64,000 nt of DNA from the NCBI GenBank assembly GCA_039024915.1, contig JBCCPK010000010.1, forward strand, positions 1 through 64,000, written 5' to 3'. Below are positions 15,082 through 25,390 of the stretch, piece by piece. The notes beneath the pieces were generated by a model, which saw nothing but the letters and a program-made list of their open reading frames with translations, was not told the origin of the DNA and ran no database searches. The DNA comes from Pseudomonadota bacterium (GTDB lineage Bacteria; Pseudomonadota; Alphaproteobacteria; Rhizobiales; MH13). A program made the position numbers and the translations under genes. The first letter of the stretch is position 1. Each line of letters begins with the position of its first letter.

Positions 15082-16500
15082 ATGACCGATACCCTTGTTT
15101 CCGCCACCGGCCGCTTTGTGCGTTCTCCGGGCTTCAAGTTCTTCACGCTCGGCGTTCTCTCGCTTGTGTTGCTCATACCGGCATCTTTGGTCTGGTTGCT
15201 GGTGTCCGAACGCGAAGATCGCGCGCGCGATGTTGCAGATGAGATTGCAGGCATCTGGGGTGGCGCGCAGGCGCTGACCGGACCCTTTATCGTGGTCCCC
15301 TATGAGGTTGAGGTCACCACACTTGAAGACGAGCGGGAGAGCGTCAGAACGGTTCGCCGGGAGGCCGTCTTCCTGCCGGAGACGCTTGATGTCTCGGTCT
15401 CAGCGCGCAGTGAAGTACGCTCGCGCGGGATCTTCGATGTCCCCGTCTATGCCGCCGACCTGACCCTGACCGGACAGTTTGGAACGCTCTCCCCTCGGTC
15501 GGTCACGGCGGACGCAGCGCGCTTCTTGTGGGGCGAGGCGCGCTTTGCGCTTGGTATTTCGTCCGTCCGCGCGATCCGCAATGCCGTCGTGCTTGACATC
15601 AATGGCGATACCCGAGCTTTCGAACCAAGCTTGGGCACCAGCTCAGCTGGCGCGCTTGCGATTTCACAGCAAAGCTCCGGGCGACCAGGCACAGCGCTCG
15701 GTCAAGGTATCCACGTTCCGGGGCTGTTCAGTGGCGCACCCGAGCCATTCGAGTTCACGATCAATCTCGAATTGAACGGCTCACGGGCCCTTCACATAGC
15801 TCCGGCCGCACGGGACACGCGCGCAACGATCACAAGCGATTGGCCTCACCCATCATTCACAGGTTCCGCCCTGCCCTCCAGCTCCGAGATCAGCACCGAT
15901 GGCTTTGGTGCAAGCTGGCAAGTCCCCCATCTGGGCCGTTCGGTTCCACTGGCCTTCACGTTGACCGGCAATGGCTTCCTGCAGCAACTGGCGCACGATC
16001 AGTTCGGGGTGCGCTTCTTTCAACCCGTCGACTACTACGCTTCGGTTGACCGGGCGCTGAAATACGCAATCGTCTTTATTGGCGTGGTGTTCATGGCCGT
16101 GTTCGTCATGGAGGTGCGCACGGGCCGCGCTGTGCACGTCGTCCAATATGTCTTTGTCGGCCTAGCGCTTGTGCTGTTTTACATCCTTCTCCTATCCATC
16201 GCCGAGCATCTTGGGTTCGCCCCCGCCTATGTGATCGCCGCCAGCGCGACCGCAACATTGATCGGGGCCTACTGTGCCCAGTCGCTCGGCGGAGTGCGTC
16301 ATGGCCTTGTGGTGGCCGCCCTCCTGGGATCGGTGTTTGGGGTGCTCTATCTGTTCCTCCAGCTTGAAGACTTCGCGCTCCTCGCCGGCTCGGTTTTCGC
16401 CTTCGCCGTCCTTGCACTGACCATGTTCAGCACCCAATCCATCGACTGGTCGGGTGGTATCAAGAGCAAGACCGCTGACGCGAGCCACACGCGACCGTGA
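15082..16500 (+). CDS. creD: CreD family inner-membrane protein
   Basis: This 472-residue protein resembles CreD (inner membrane protein under CreBC control in enterobacteria). One N-terminal helix (about residues 20-44) is followed by SEREDRARDVADEIAGIWG and GPFIVVPYEVE, the family signature. A large periplasmic domain with beta structure runs to about residue 315, containing GFGASWQVPHLGR and FGVRFFQPVDYY. Then come five to six helices at the C terminus. No creBC-type two-component genes lie nearby. Function beyond membrane localisation is poorly known. Confidence 0.88.
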   Translation: MTDTLVSATGRFVRSPGFKFFTLGVLSLVLLIPASLVWLLVSEREDRARDVADEIAGIWGGAQALTGPFIVVPYEVEVTTLEDERESVRTVRREAVFLPETLDVSVSARSEVRSRGIFDVPVYAADLTLTGQFGTLSPRSVTADAARFLWGEARFALGISSVRAIRNAVVLDINGDTRAFEPSLGTSSAGALAISQQSSGRPGTALGQGIHVPGLFSGAPEPFEFTINLELNGSRALHIAPAARDTRATITSDWPHPSFTGSALPSSSEISTDGFGASWQVPHLGRSVPLAFTLTGNGFLQQLAHDQFGVRFFQPVDYYASVDRALKYAIVFIGVVFMAVFVMEVRTGRAVHVVQYVFVGLALVLFYILLLSIAEHLGFAPAYVIAASATATLIGAYCAQSLGGVRHGLVVAALLGSVFGVLYLFLQLEDFALLAGSVFAFAVLALTMFSTQSIDWSGGIKSKTADASHTRP

Positions 16501-16611
16501 ACAGATTTGGTTGGCAATCGCGCTCACGGGAAGCCATATCACGCTCACCAATGGTCACTGAACCATAGCGATTGACCAGAACGCCCACAGATCGATCGGA
16601 GGCAAAACCTC

Positions 16612-17271
16612 ATGACCCGTCAAAACCGCCTCAGCGCCTTTGCCGTTGCGATTGCAACAACCGCACTGGTTGGCTTCTCGCTCGCACCATCTGCGAATAG
16701 TCAAAGCAATGACGAGGCCGCGAGCTCCGCGCAGACCGAAACGGCCATATTCGCTGGAGGCTGCTTCTGGTGCGTGGAAAAGGACTTCGATCACGTCGCC
16801 GGTGTGCTGGAAACGACATCGGGTTATATTGGTGGCACGACCGACAACCCCACCTACCGCAGCCACGGACCCGATGGACACCTTGAGGCGGTTGAAGTGG
16901 TCTACGATCCAACCGTGGTGAGCTACGAAGACCTTGCTTACACCTTTTTGCGGACCGTCGACGTGACCGATGACGGCGGCCAGTTCTGCGATCGAGGAAA
17001 CTCCTATCGCACCGCGGTCTTCGCGATCGACGATGAACAACGCGCGGTGGCTGAGGCCGAAATCGCCAGAGCCGAGCAAATGCTGGGCCGGGACATCGTG
17101 ACCCGCGTGCTCGACGCGTCCACCTTCTGGGACGCCGAAGGCTTCCACCAGGACTATTATCAGAAGAACCCGCTGCGCTATCAGTTCTATCGCACATCCT
17201 GCGGTCGTGACCGGACGGTTCGGCGCGTTTGGGGCGAGGAGGCTTACGCTGGGGTCGACAAGTCGAGTTAA
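16612..17271 (+). CDS. msrA: Exported peptide-methionine (S)-S-oxide reductase
   Basis: This enzyme reduces methionine-S-sulfoxide in proteins. The 219-residue protein carries an N-terminal signal peptide (residues 1-30, ending near LAPSANS). This places it in the periplasm, unlike most MsrA proteins. The catalytic motif IFAGGCFWCVEKDFDHV has the nucleophilic Cys (about residue 51). YIGGTTDNPTY and GHLEAVEVVYDP are family blocks, and the C-terminal SCGRD provides a likely resolving Cys. No MsrB partner is adjacent. Confidence 0.92.
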   Translation: MTRQNRLSAFAVAIATTALVGFSLAPSANSQSNDEAASSAQTETAIFAGGCFWCVEKDFDHVAGVLETTSGYIGGTTDNPTYRSHGPDGHLEAVEVVYDPTVVSYEDLAYTFLRTVDVTDDGGQFCDRGNSYRTAVFAIDDEQRAVAEAEIARAEQMLGRDIVTRVLDASTFWDAEGFHQDYYQKNPLRYQFYRTSCGRDRTVRRVWGEEAYAGVDKSS

Positions 17272-17336
17272 CCGCGCCACAGCGCCATACAATCTCACGC
17301 TTGCACCATGCAGGAGCGGTGTGAGACTGTGGCGCC

Positions 17337-17579
17337 ATGCAAAAGACCCCTACAGCGTCCGGCAAAGCCATTCGTTTGGTCAGCGAGACCAAGCCTGAGG
17401 GCACCCTTGTTCCGGCCGATCAAGTCAGCGTGACAGTGGACTCCCAAGGGCAGGTGGCCATCGCCATCCCTGATGGCGACATCCCGCTGCATCCTCGAGC
17501 CGTCGCGCTTGTAGCGGCGGCTATGCAGCTGGAAGATGAGGCGGTCGTCGCGCAACTCGTAGGGACACTTCAAGGCTGA
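17337..17579 (+). CDS. Small hypothetical protein
   Basis: This 80-residue acidic cytoplasmic protein has no family that I recognise. It has no membrane segment and no cysteines. Its composition (many Val, Ala and Asp) and the pattern VSVTVDSQGQVAIAIPDGD suggest a short beta-rich N-terminal half and a helical C-terminal half (RAVALVAAAMQLEDEAVV). It follows msrA by 65 nt in the same orientation. It is probably real given its coding-like composition, but this cannot be confirmed here. Confidence 0.55.
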   Translation: MQKTPTASGKAIRLVSETKPEGTLVPADQVSVTVDSQGQVAIAIPDGDIPLHPRAVALVAAAMQLEDEAVVAQLVGTLQG

Positions 17580-17687
17580 ACCGCGAAGTCGGTACGCGTG
17601 GCGAGGCCTTGTCTTGGCCTTATCGAACCGGTATGGGCGTACGTAAATCTGTTACTCTTTGGTAGTACTTGGGCGCTAGGGATTCGG

Positions 17688-17721
17688 CAACAAAGCTTGG
17701 TACAAAGCTTTGTTGACCAAG
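17688..17721 (+). promoter_or_regulatory. Overlapping alternative hairpins upstream of the ArsC-like gene
   Basis: CAACAAAGCTT (17688-17698) pairs perfectly with AAGCTTTGTTG (17705-17715). CTTGGT (17696-17701) can instead pair with ACCAAG (17716-17721), enclosing the palindrome ACAAAGCTTTGT. The two folds exclude each other. The site is about 130 nt before the start of the next gene. Confidence 0.45.
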
Positions 17722-17847
17722 CGTGTGGGGCGATAACGCTTTGTATTAGACTACTTCCGCGACCGTTCAGTCTGGGGAGACGAGACGGCCGGTTGGCCTA
17801 CCAAAACTGTAGCGTACGTGTTGGCGGTTCTGCCGGGGAGAGAAACG

Positions 17848-18339
17848 ATGTTTGATCGCGGGGTTCTGTTTGTTGGTACCGCGGGCGTAGGCCTGGGTGT
17901 TCTGGCAGAAGTCATCGCCATCGATGAGTTGCGGCAGGTTGGCAGGGATTTGCCGCTGCGCATCTACTCGGCCACCACGCACGAAGACTCAACCATTGAT
18001 ACGGCGCTGCAACGGGCGATGGCGCGGCTGCCGCTCGATAGCGCCGGTAGCGGGCTCAAACCGCTCGGCCTGTACGCATTTGCCGGCGCTCCCCGGATCG
18101 ATCATGTCGTCATGATTGATGGAACTTTGCCCCGCTCGATCAAGCTCGCATTGGGCAGTAATCTTGATGTTCGTACATGGGATATGCAAACCGCCGAGGT
18201 CCATAAGTTGGCGCCCGGTCAGCGGGTGGTCCGTTATCTTGAGCTGGCCAGCCGTCTGCGCCCGCGCATCGCTGATCTTGTGACCGAGTTGACCGCGCTC
18301 GATGGTATCAATGGTGAAAGCATCGCGCATTCGGCGTGA
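17848..18339 (+). CDS. ArsC/LMW-phosphatase-like protein lacking the catalytic residues
   Basis: This 163-residue cytoplasmic protein starts FDRGVLFVGTAGVGLGVLAE. That string aligns without gaps to the low-molecular-weight phosphatase/arsenate reductase loop VLFVCTGNICRSPMAE. The nucleophilic Cys is replaced by Gly10, the second Cys by Gly15, the Arg by Leu16 and the Ser by Gly17. Downstream, LRIYSATT, SAGSGLKPLGLYA and RIDHVVMIDG follow the order SAGT.., ..KS.., ..D.VIT.. of the family. A Trp-containing segment and a C-terminal helix follow. The fold assignment is therefore likely, but catalysis by the usual mechanism is impossible. The ATG at 17848 has GGGGAG upstream. The role may be binding, regulatory or vestigial. 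Confidence 0.55.
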   Translation: MFDRGVLFVGTAGVGLGVLAEVIAIDELRQVGRDLPLRIYSATTHEDSTIDTALQRAMARLPLDSAGSGLKPLGLYAFAGAPRIDHVVMIDGTLPRSIKLALGSNLDVRTWDMQTAEVHKLAPGQRVVRYLELASRLRPRIADLVTELTALDGINGESIAHSA

Positions 18340-18501
18340 CAGCGGGGCAACAGCTTCAATCTTCGCATTGCCGAACGCCCGCCTTAACGCTCCGTGACAT
18401 TGTCGAGCAGCACAAGGCCACATAAAAGCGATTCGCAAGGGGCGACATGAAAGATGCACGGGCCGGCGCAACCCGCCGGCAGCATCGGAAAGATCATAAA
18501 A

Positions 18502-19125
18502 ATGGTGGACACAAGTCCCGCGACAAGTCGCGAACCAAACAAGACGTTGCGCGGCGTTGTCACGACGACATCACCCACGCGCTCATCCTTCCTCAAAGGT
18601 GCGAGCCTTGTGGGGCTGAGCTTTATGCTCGCCGGCTGCATGAGTTTCATGGACCGTCGCGGACCCGGGCCGCTGCCCGCCACGCCAACCACACCGGTGG
18701 CAAGCTCCACACTCAACCCACCTGTGCAGATGTCGGACCTATCGTCGGAATCGCTGGCGGAAGCTGCGGGGGAAGATGGGACGCCCATTGATGGCACCGT
18801 CGATACAGCACTTGCACCCCCGCTGGCAGATGGTGAGAGCGCGGAAGTAAGCGAAGATGATCTCATCGGCGTGTGGTCGGCATCCACACCATCGGCTACC
18901 TGCTCGATCAATCTCTCATTAACGACTTGGACTGGCGGCTACCGGGCCTCCACGCGCAACTGTGGCGATGTGCAGCTGGCAGCCCTCTCAGCCTGGTCCG
19001 TTGAAGGTCGGCAAGTTCTTCTGAAGGGCGAGGATGGTGCACCTCTGGCCCGGTTGTTTCGCACCGGCGGTACCCGTTATGCTGGGCAGCTGGAAAGCGG
19101 ACAGGGCCTGACGGTATTCCGCTAG
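18502..19125 (+). CDS. Omp19-like lipoprotein with protease-inhibitor Inh domain
   Basis: This 207-residue lipoprotein has a long N-terminal stretch, then a hydrophobic segment ending in the lipobox FMLAGC (Cys about residue 46). A low-complexity Pro/Thr/Ser linker leads to a C-terminal domain from about residue 125 (DLIGVWSAS). That domain contains a Cys pair (ATCSINLSL and RNCGDVQL) and ends in YAGQLESGQGLTVFR, as in Inh/AprI metalloprotease inhibitors and Brucella Omp19. It is probably outer-membrane or periplasm-facing. The start at 18502 has GGAAAG upstream. A TTG at 18547 would give a more usual 31-residue signal. Confidence 0.8.
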   Translation: MVDTSPATSREPNKTLRGVVTTTSPTRSSFLKGASLVGLSFMLAGCMSFMDRRGPGPLPATPTTPVASSTLNPPVQMSDLSSESLAEAAGEDGTPIDGTVDTALAPPLADGESAEVSEDDLIGVWSASTPSATCSINLSLTTWTGGYRASTRNCGDVQLAALSAWSVEGRQVLLKGEDGAPLARLFRTGGTRYAGQLESGQGLTVFR

Positions 19126-19185
19126 GATACACGCGCCACGTCTGTCGGGGGATTGACGCGGGTCGTAAGATAGTGAGGGCCGCGC

Positions 19186-20409
19186 ATGGCACGCCGGGGG
19201 ACATCGCCTAGACCTGTCAGCGGGCAAATGCAGCCGCCCGCCCCCTTGCTGCCTCCGCATCAACGGGTTGCGACGCGCTACGAAGCTCTCGTGCGCGCAG
19301 GCGACATAGATGACGATGCCATACAGAGGCGCGCCGCCGATCTGCTAGATCGTTTGAATGCTGAATTGTCAGAGCAACGGCTCGCCCGGAAGTCCAGCGC
19401 GCTGGGCTGGCTGTTTGCGAAACGTCGGGGCGAAGCGCCGGTAACGAAGGGTCTTTACCTCTGGGGCGGCGTCGGGCGTGGCAAGACCATGCTTATGGAC
19501 CTGTTCTTCGATGTTGCGCCGCTCAAACGTAAACGTCGTGCGCACTTCCATGCATTCATGACCGATGTCCACGACCGCATCCACGCTCATCGGCAAGCGC
19601 TCAAAGAGGGTAAAACAAAACTCGACGACCCAATCCCGCCGGTCGCAACCCAGCTCGCCAACGAAGCCCGGCTTCTATGCTTTGACGAGTTCCATGTGGT
19701 CGACATCGCTGACGCGATGATTTTGGGGCGGTTGTTCACCCAACTGTTTCAGCGCGGTGTGGTGCTCGTCGCCACGTCCAATGTCATGCCCGCCAACCTA
19801 TACAAGGACGGGTTGAACCGCGCACTGTTCATGCCGTTTGTCGAACTGTTGCATCGGCATGTTGACAGTTTCGAGCTTGATTCACACCGGGATTACAGAC
19901 TCGATAAGCTTGCGGCGGCACCCACTTGGTACAATCCTCTGGGACCGGTTTCTGACCACGCGATGGACGCCGCTTGGGAACGTCTGACCGGAGCGGCGCC
20001 CGGCCAACAGGACACCATTGCCGTGAAAGGCAGGATCGTGCCCGTTCCCAAACAGGCCCAAGGGGTCGCTCGGTTTGTGTTCGCCGATTTGTGCGAGAAG
20101 CCCCTTGGCGCGGAAGACTATCTCGCCATCGCCCACCGCTTCCACACCGTCATGATCGATGGCATCCCGATGATGCGGGCGGAAAACCGCAATGAAGCCA
20201 AGCGGTTCATTACTCTGATCGATGCCCTTTACGATGTTGGCGTCAAGCTGATCGCTTCGGCCGATGCCGAACCGCATGCGCTGTATGATGCCAACAGCGG
20301 CAATGAAGCCTTTGCCTTTGATCGGACCGCTTCACGGCTCATCGACATGCGTTCGGAAGAGTATTTGCGCGCGCCCAGACGGGCCAAAGCAAACGCTCAA
20401 GCAGCCTGA
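19186..20409 (+). CDS. zapE: Cell division protein ZapE (AFG1-like ATPase)
   Basis: This 407-residue AFG1/LACE1-type ATPase in bacteria (ZapE) influences Z-ring dynamics and membrane-protein quality control. Walker A is LYLWGGVGRGKTMLMDLFFD (about residues 90-109). Walker B is LLCFDEFHVVDIADAMIL (about 161-178), followed by GVVLVATSN (sensor 1). The family blocks RFITLIDALYDVGVKLI and FDRTASRLIDMRSEEYL close the protein. The position just upstream of mdh is common in alphaproteobacteria. The start may be the ATG at 19186 or one 14 codons later. Confidence 0.93.
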   Translation: MARRGTSPRPVSGQMQPPAPLLPPHQRVATRYEALVRAGDIDDDAIQRRAADLLDRLNAELSEQRLARKSSALGWLFAKRRGEAPVTKGLYLWGGVGRGKTMLMDLFFDVAPLKRKRRAHFHAFMTDVHDRIHAHRQALKEGKTKLDDPIPPVATQLANEARLLCFDEFHVVDIADAMILGRLFTQLFQRGVVLVATSNVMPANLYKDGLNRALFMPFVELLHRHVDSFELDSHRDYRLDKLAAAPTWYNPLGPVSDHAMDAAWERLTGAAPGQQDTIAVKGRIVPVPKQAQGVARFVFADLCEKPLGAEDYLAIAHRFHTVMIDGIPMMRAENRNEAKRFITLIDALYDVGVKLIASADAEPHALYDANSGNEAFAFDRTASRLIDMRSEEYLRAPRRAKANAQAA

Positions 20410-20489
20410 ACGCCTACTGTCGTCGGCGATCAGCTTACCTTTGCGTAAGCCTTTGTTTCGCTTCCATCTTAGGCCTTTGCCCAACTTGA

Positions 20490-21596
<1,107 letters not shown>

Positions 21597-21629
21597 TCGG
21601 GCTCGCAGACACCGCAACGGACGGCGAGC

Positions 21630-22931
21630 ATGCCCGCACCCCAGTCGGAAACGCACAACGGACTGCCGATATCATGGACACGTTCCATGGTGCTTGCCAT
21701 GGTGCTTGCGGCCGTTTTATTTGCGGCATCAGCGGGTTCGGCTTTCGCTCAGAAAGGCCCGTCCTCCCAAACGTCCGCCGCGATTGACCCCGACGCGATT
21801 AGCTTCAACGAAGGCTTGCAGCCGATGATCGACCGCTTATCGGCGCAAGGATCAACGACCGAGGAAGAAGTCTTCACTCTCGCTGGCGCACAGTTCTTGC
21901 GCGGGGTCGAGAACGCGCTGCAAACCCGCTATCGGTACGGCGCGACACAGGGCATGCTCGGACTGGCGCTGATGCAACTCGGCCTGCCCGCCAATCCCGA
22001 GCCGGAGCCGTTTTCCGGTGCTGTCCTCGAAACGCTTTTCAGCGACGTCGATGCGCAGATGGACGCCGCACGCGAGACGCTTGGTTCGCTTGGCATCGTT
22101 ACAACTTTCACAGTTCCGGTGGATGTCAGTTCGATCTGGTTCGACATTGATGCTGACGGCACGCGCTCTGATGCAGAAAGCCTGCCCGCCGTGATGGCTG
22201 GCCTGTTCGGTGGGCGAAGGGCGGGCGAAGCTCTGGAGGCCTTCGGGAGCGCTCCGGTCGTCGATTTCGATCAATCGGATGCTGCCTGGCTCACCGCCTA
22301 CACGCACGTTCTGTCAGCGACCGCCAATCTCGTGCTCGCCTTGCAGCCAGCCGACATCATCGACGAAGTCTTTGCAGAGGGTGCAGCTCTGGACGCCCGC
22401 TTTGCCGGCGAGCGCAACAGGATGTTGGGTGGAGAGACCCGCGCGATCGACACGATCGTGGCGTGGATCCTGGTCCTCGAGCAGGTGCCGCTCGCCGAAA
22501 ACACCAGCGCCGCCCGGGAGCATATGCTTGCGCTCGTTGCGGAAAACCGCGTGTTTTGGGATGCGGTCGCCACCGAAACAGACCAGCGCCGCGAGTGGAT
22601 CCCCTCACCCACGCAAACCTCCGCGCTCCCCATCACCTTTCCCGGCGAGATAGGCCCGGCCTGGCTTGCCGTGCTGGATGACCTCGAAGCGCTGCTAGAG
22701 GGACGTCTTCTCGCTCCCCACTGGCGCCTGGGTGGCGCCGGCGCGACGCACGGCATCAATATCGCGACCTTTCTTGAAGAGCCGCAATCCACCGACATTC
22801 TCGGCCTCATACAGGGACGGGGCGTGTTGTTCGCAGTCGAGGAAGGCCCGGTGATTTCCGATGACAACTGGCAGGCATTCCGCACCCTCGTCGGGCGCGG
22901 AGGCAGCTTTTTCCCCTTTCTTTTGAATTGA
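21630..22931 (+). CDS. Secreted protein of unknown function with an EF-hand-like loop
   Basis: This 433-residue protein has an N-terminal signal peptide (hydrophobic residues about 19-40, cleavage after SAFAQ). I do not recognise a named family. Residues 172-183 read DIDADGTRSDAE, which fits the Ca-binding EF-hand consensus D-x-D-x-D-G...E and is preceded by SSIWF. The rest appears mostly helical, with several Trp and acidic stretches and a Gly-rich C-terminal end. It lies 33 nt after mdh and 29 nt before sucC in the same direction, so it is very likely expressed with the TCA genes, although its product should be periplasmic. Confidence 0.75.
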   Translation: MPAPQSETHNGLPISWTRSMVLAMVLAAVLFAASAGSAFAQKGPSSQTSAAIDPDAISFNEGLQPMIDRLSAQGSTTEEEVFTLAGAQFLRGVENALQTRYRYGATQGMLGLALMQLGLPANPEPEPFSGAVLETLFSDVDAQMDAARETLGSLGIVTTFTVPVDVSSIWFDIDADGTRSDAESLPAVMAGLFGGRRAGEALEAFGSAPVVDFDQSDAAWLTAYTHVLSATANLVLALQPADIIDEVFAEGAALDARFAGERNRMLGGETRAIDTIVAWILVLEQVPLAENTSAAREHMLALVAENRVFWDAVATETDQRREWIPSPTQTSALPITFPGEIGPAWLAVLDDLEALLEGRLLAPHWRLGGAGATHGINIATFLEEPQSTDILGLIQGRGVLFAVEEGPVISDDNWQAFRTLVGRGGSFFPFLLN

Positions 22932-22960
22932 TCTGACCACATCGCAACTCAGGATTTGCC

Positions 22961-24151
22961 ATGAACATCCATGAATATCAGGCAAAAGCGCTCCTCAAGA
23001 GCTTTGGTGCACCCGTCGCCGACGGCGTGCCCATTCTCGATGCCGCCGACGCAGCCCCAGCAGCGGACACCCTTGGCGGACCGGTCTGGGTGGTGAAAAG
23101 CCAGATTCACGCCGGCGGACGTGGCAAGGGAAAATTCAAGGAACTGGGCCCGGACGCAAAAGGCGGTGTGCGGCTCGCCTTCTCCAAGGACGAGGTGCTC
23201 AGCCACGTCGGTGAGATGCTCGGCAACACGCTTGTCACCAAGCAGACGGGCCCTGCTGGAAAGCAGGTCAATCGGCTGTACCTTGAAGATGGCGCGGACA
23301 TCGACCGCGAACTCTATTGCTCACTTCTGGTGAACCGCGAAACAGGCCGCGTGTCCTTCGTCGCCTCAACCGAGGGCGGGATGGACATCGAAGCCGTCGC
23401 CGAGGAGACGCCGGACAAGATTCACACCATCGATGTGCATCCAGACGTTGGCGTCGATGCCGAGGCCGTTGCCCAGCTGAATGCGGCTTTTGAGCTCGAT
23501 GGCGCCGCCGCCGAGGATGGCAAGGGCCTCTTCCCGATCCTTTACAAGGCCTTCACCGAGAAGGACATGAGCCTTCTCGAGATCAACCCGCTGATCGTCA
23601 TGAAAGACGGCCACCTGCGGGTGCTCGATGCGAAAGTCTCCTTTGATGGGAACGCGACCTTCCGCCATCCCGACGTGATGGAGCTGCGTGACGAGACCGA
23701 GGAAGACGAGAAGGAAATCGAAGCCTCCAAACACGATCTCGCCTATGTGGCGCTCGATGGCGATATCGGCTGCATGGTGAACGGTGCGGGCCTCGCCATG
23801 GCGACGATGGACATCATCAAGCTGTACGGCAAGGAGCCGGCCAACTTTCTCGATGTCGGCGGCGGCGCATCGAAGGAAAAGGTCACCGCAGCCTTCAAGA
23901 TCATCACCGCCGATCCGAACGTCAAAGGCATCCTGGTCAACATTTTCGGCGGCATCATGCGCTGCGATGTGATCGCGGAGGGCGTTGTCGCGGCGGTCAA
24001 GGAGGTCGGACTGCAGGTGCCACTGGTTGTTCGGCTTGAAGGCACCAAAGTCGAGGAAGGCAAAGCCATCATCAACGGCTCCGATCTGAATGTGATCGCC
24101 GCCGATGATCTCGACGACGCGGCCCAGAAGATCGTGAAGGCGGTGGGGTAG
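22961..24151 (+). CDS. sucC: Succinyl-CoA synthetase beta subunit (ADP-forming)
   Basis: This 396-residue beta subunit binds nucleotide and, with SucD, interconverts succinyl-CoA and succinate with ATP formation. It begins [16 protein letters not shown]. The ATP-grasp domain includes [26 protein letters not shown] marks metal binding, and the C-terminal part has [14 protein letters not shown] and [15 protein letters not shown], the ligase domain. Length and motifs are complete. A small gene intervenes before sucD. Confidence 0.97.
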   Translation: MNIHEYQAKALLKSFGAPVADGVPILDAADAAPAADTLGGPVWVVKSQIHAGGRGKGKFKELGPDAKGGVRLAFSKDEVLSHVGEMLGNTLVTKQTGPAGKQVNRLYLEDGADIDRELYCSLLVNRETGRVSFVASTEGGMDIEAVAEETPDKIHTIDVHPDVGVDAEAVAQLNAAFELDGAAAEDGKGLFPILYKAFTEKDMSLLEINPLIVMKDGHLRVLDAKVSFDGNATFRHPDVMELRDETEEDEKEIEASKHDLAYVALDGDIGCMVNGAGLAMATMDIIKLYGKEPANFLDVGGGASKEKVTAAFKIITADPNVKGILVNIFGGIMRCDVIAEGVVAAVKEVGLQVPLVVRLEGTKVEEGKAIINGSDLNVIAADDLDDAAQKIVKAVG

Positions 24152-24159
24152 CGGGACCC

Positions 24160-24372
24160 ATGGACGAGCAAAGCAGCTTTGACCTCATCGCCGCTTGGCT
24201 GCCCTTTCTCGTCCTTATTGGCGTGTTCCTCCTTTTTCTCCGCACAGCCAAGAAACAGCAAGACAGCCACGTGCGAGACGTCAACGCAGTCAATCAGCTT
24301 ATCGTGGATACCAATCGGGAAATGATCGCTGAGCTCAAAGAGATCAAGCAGATCCTAAAGGACCAGAACTAA
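24160..24372 (+). CDS. Small single-pass membrane protein between sucC and sucD
   Basis: This 70-residue protein has an N-terminal hydrophobic helix ([19 protein letters not shown], about residues 9-27). A charged helical tail follows, likely coiled coil ([19 protein letters not shown], ending [12 protein letters not shown]). It starts 8 nt after the sucC stop. Its TAA shares one base with the ATG of sucD (TAATG), so its translation is coupled to that of sucD. No family is recognised. The precise fit between two essential genes supports it being a real gene. A membrane-tethering role is conceivable but unproven. Confidence 0.7.
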   Translation: MDEQSSFDLIAAWLPFLVLIGVFLLFLRTAKKQQDSHVRDVNAVNQLIVDTNREMIAELKEIKQILKDQN

Positions 24373-25292
24373 TGTCCATTATTGTCGACAAAGACACCAA
24401 GATCATCGTGCAGGGGCTGACAGGCAAGACCGGCACCTTCCACACCGAGCAGGCGCTGGCCTATCACGGCACGCAGATGGTCGGCGGCATTCACCCCAAG
24501 AAGGGCGGCGAGACCTGGATCGCCGGCGACGGCGCGGGACCGAAAGCGGGCGCGGAGCTGCCCATCTTCACGACCGTTGCCGAAGCGAAAGAGGCGACAG
24601 GTGCCAATGCATCGGTTGTCTACGTGCCGCCGGCCGGCGCTGCAGCAGCCATCATCGAGGCCATCGACGCGGAAATTCCGTTCATTACCTGCATCACCGA
24701 GGGCATTCCGGTGGGCGATATGGTGAAGGTGAAGGCGCGGCTTGAAAAATCCAATTCGCGGCTTCTGGGGCCGAATTGCCCCGGCATCATGACACCGGAT
24801 GAGTGCAAGATCGGCATCATGCCCGGCTCGATCTTCAAAAAGGGCAATGTAGGTATTGTATCGCGCTCGGGCACGCTCACCTACGAAGCGGTGTTTCAGA
24901 CCACCAATGAGGGCCTCGGGCAGACGACTGCTGTGGGGATCGGCGGCGACCCGGTGAAAGGCACCGAGTTCATCGACGTACTGGAACTCTTTCTAGGGGA
25001 CGAGGAAACCACCTCGATCATCATGATCGGTGAAATCGGTGGGTCGGCCGAGGAAGACGCGGCGCAGTTCCTCGCCGACGAAAAGAAAAAGGGGCGCTGG
25101 AAGCCGACGGTCGGCTTCATCGCTGGGCGCACGGCACCCCCGGGCCGCACCATGGGCCATGCAGGCGCCGTGATCTCCGGCGGCAAAGGCGGCGCAGAAG
25201 ACAAGATCGCAGCAATGGAAGAAGTCGGAATTGCGGTTTCTCCGTCACCTGCCCAACTTGGCAAGACTTTGGTCAAGGTCTTGAATGGATAG
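24372..25292 (+). CDS. sucD: Succinyl-CoA synthetase alpha subunit
   Basis: This 306-residue alpha subunit carries the CoA-binding domain and the phosphohistidine. [20 protein letters not shown] is the N-terminal CoA-binding block. [16 protein letters not shown] and [18 protein letters not shown] follow. [20 protein letters not shown] (about residues 245-264) contains the active-site histidine in GHAGA. Translation is coupled to the small upstream gene. Complete length. Confidence 0.97.
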   Translation: MSIIVDKDTKIIVQGLTGKTGTFHTEQALAYHGTQMVGGIHPKKGGETWIAGDGAGPKAGAELPIFTTVAEAKEATGANASVVYVPPAGAAAAIIEAIDAEIPFITCITEGIPVGDMVKVKARLEKSNSRLLGPNCPGIMTPDECKIGIMPGSIFKKGNVGIVSRSGTLTYEAVFQTTNEGLGQTTAVGIGGDPVKGTEFIDVLELFLGDEETTSIIMIGEIGGSAEEDAAQFLADEKKKGRWKPTVGFIAGRTAPPGRTMGHAGAVISGGKGGAEDKIAAMEEVGIAVSPSPAQLGKTLVKVLNG

Positions 25293-25390
25293 TGCACATG
25301 CGATGTCGTGACTGAATCGCACACCGGTGTCGCTTGACGGGCAAGCGGCCGCAATAGGGAGCACGGGGAAACCCCCCGCGACAGAAGCCG

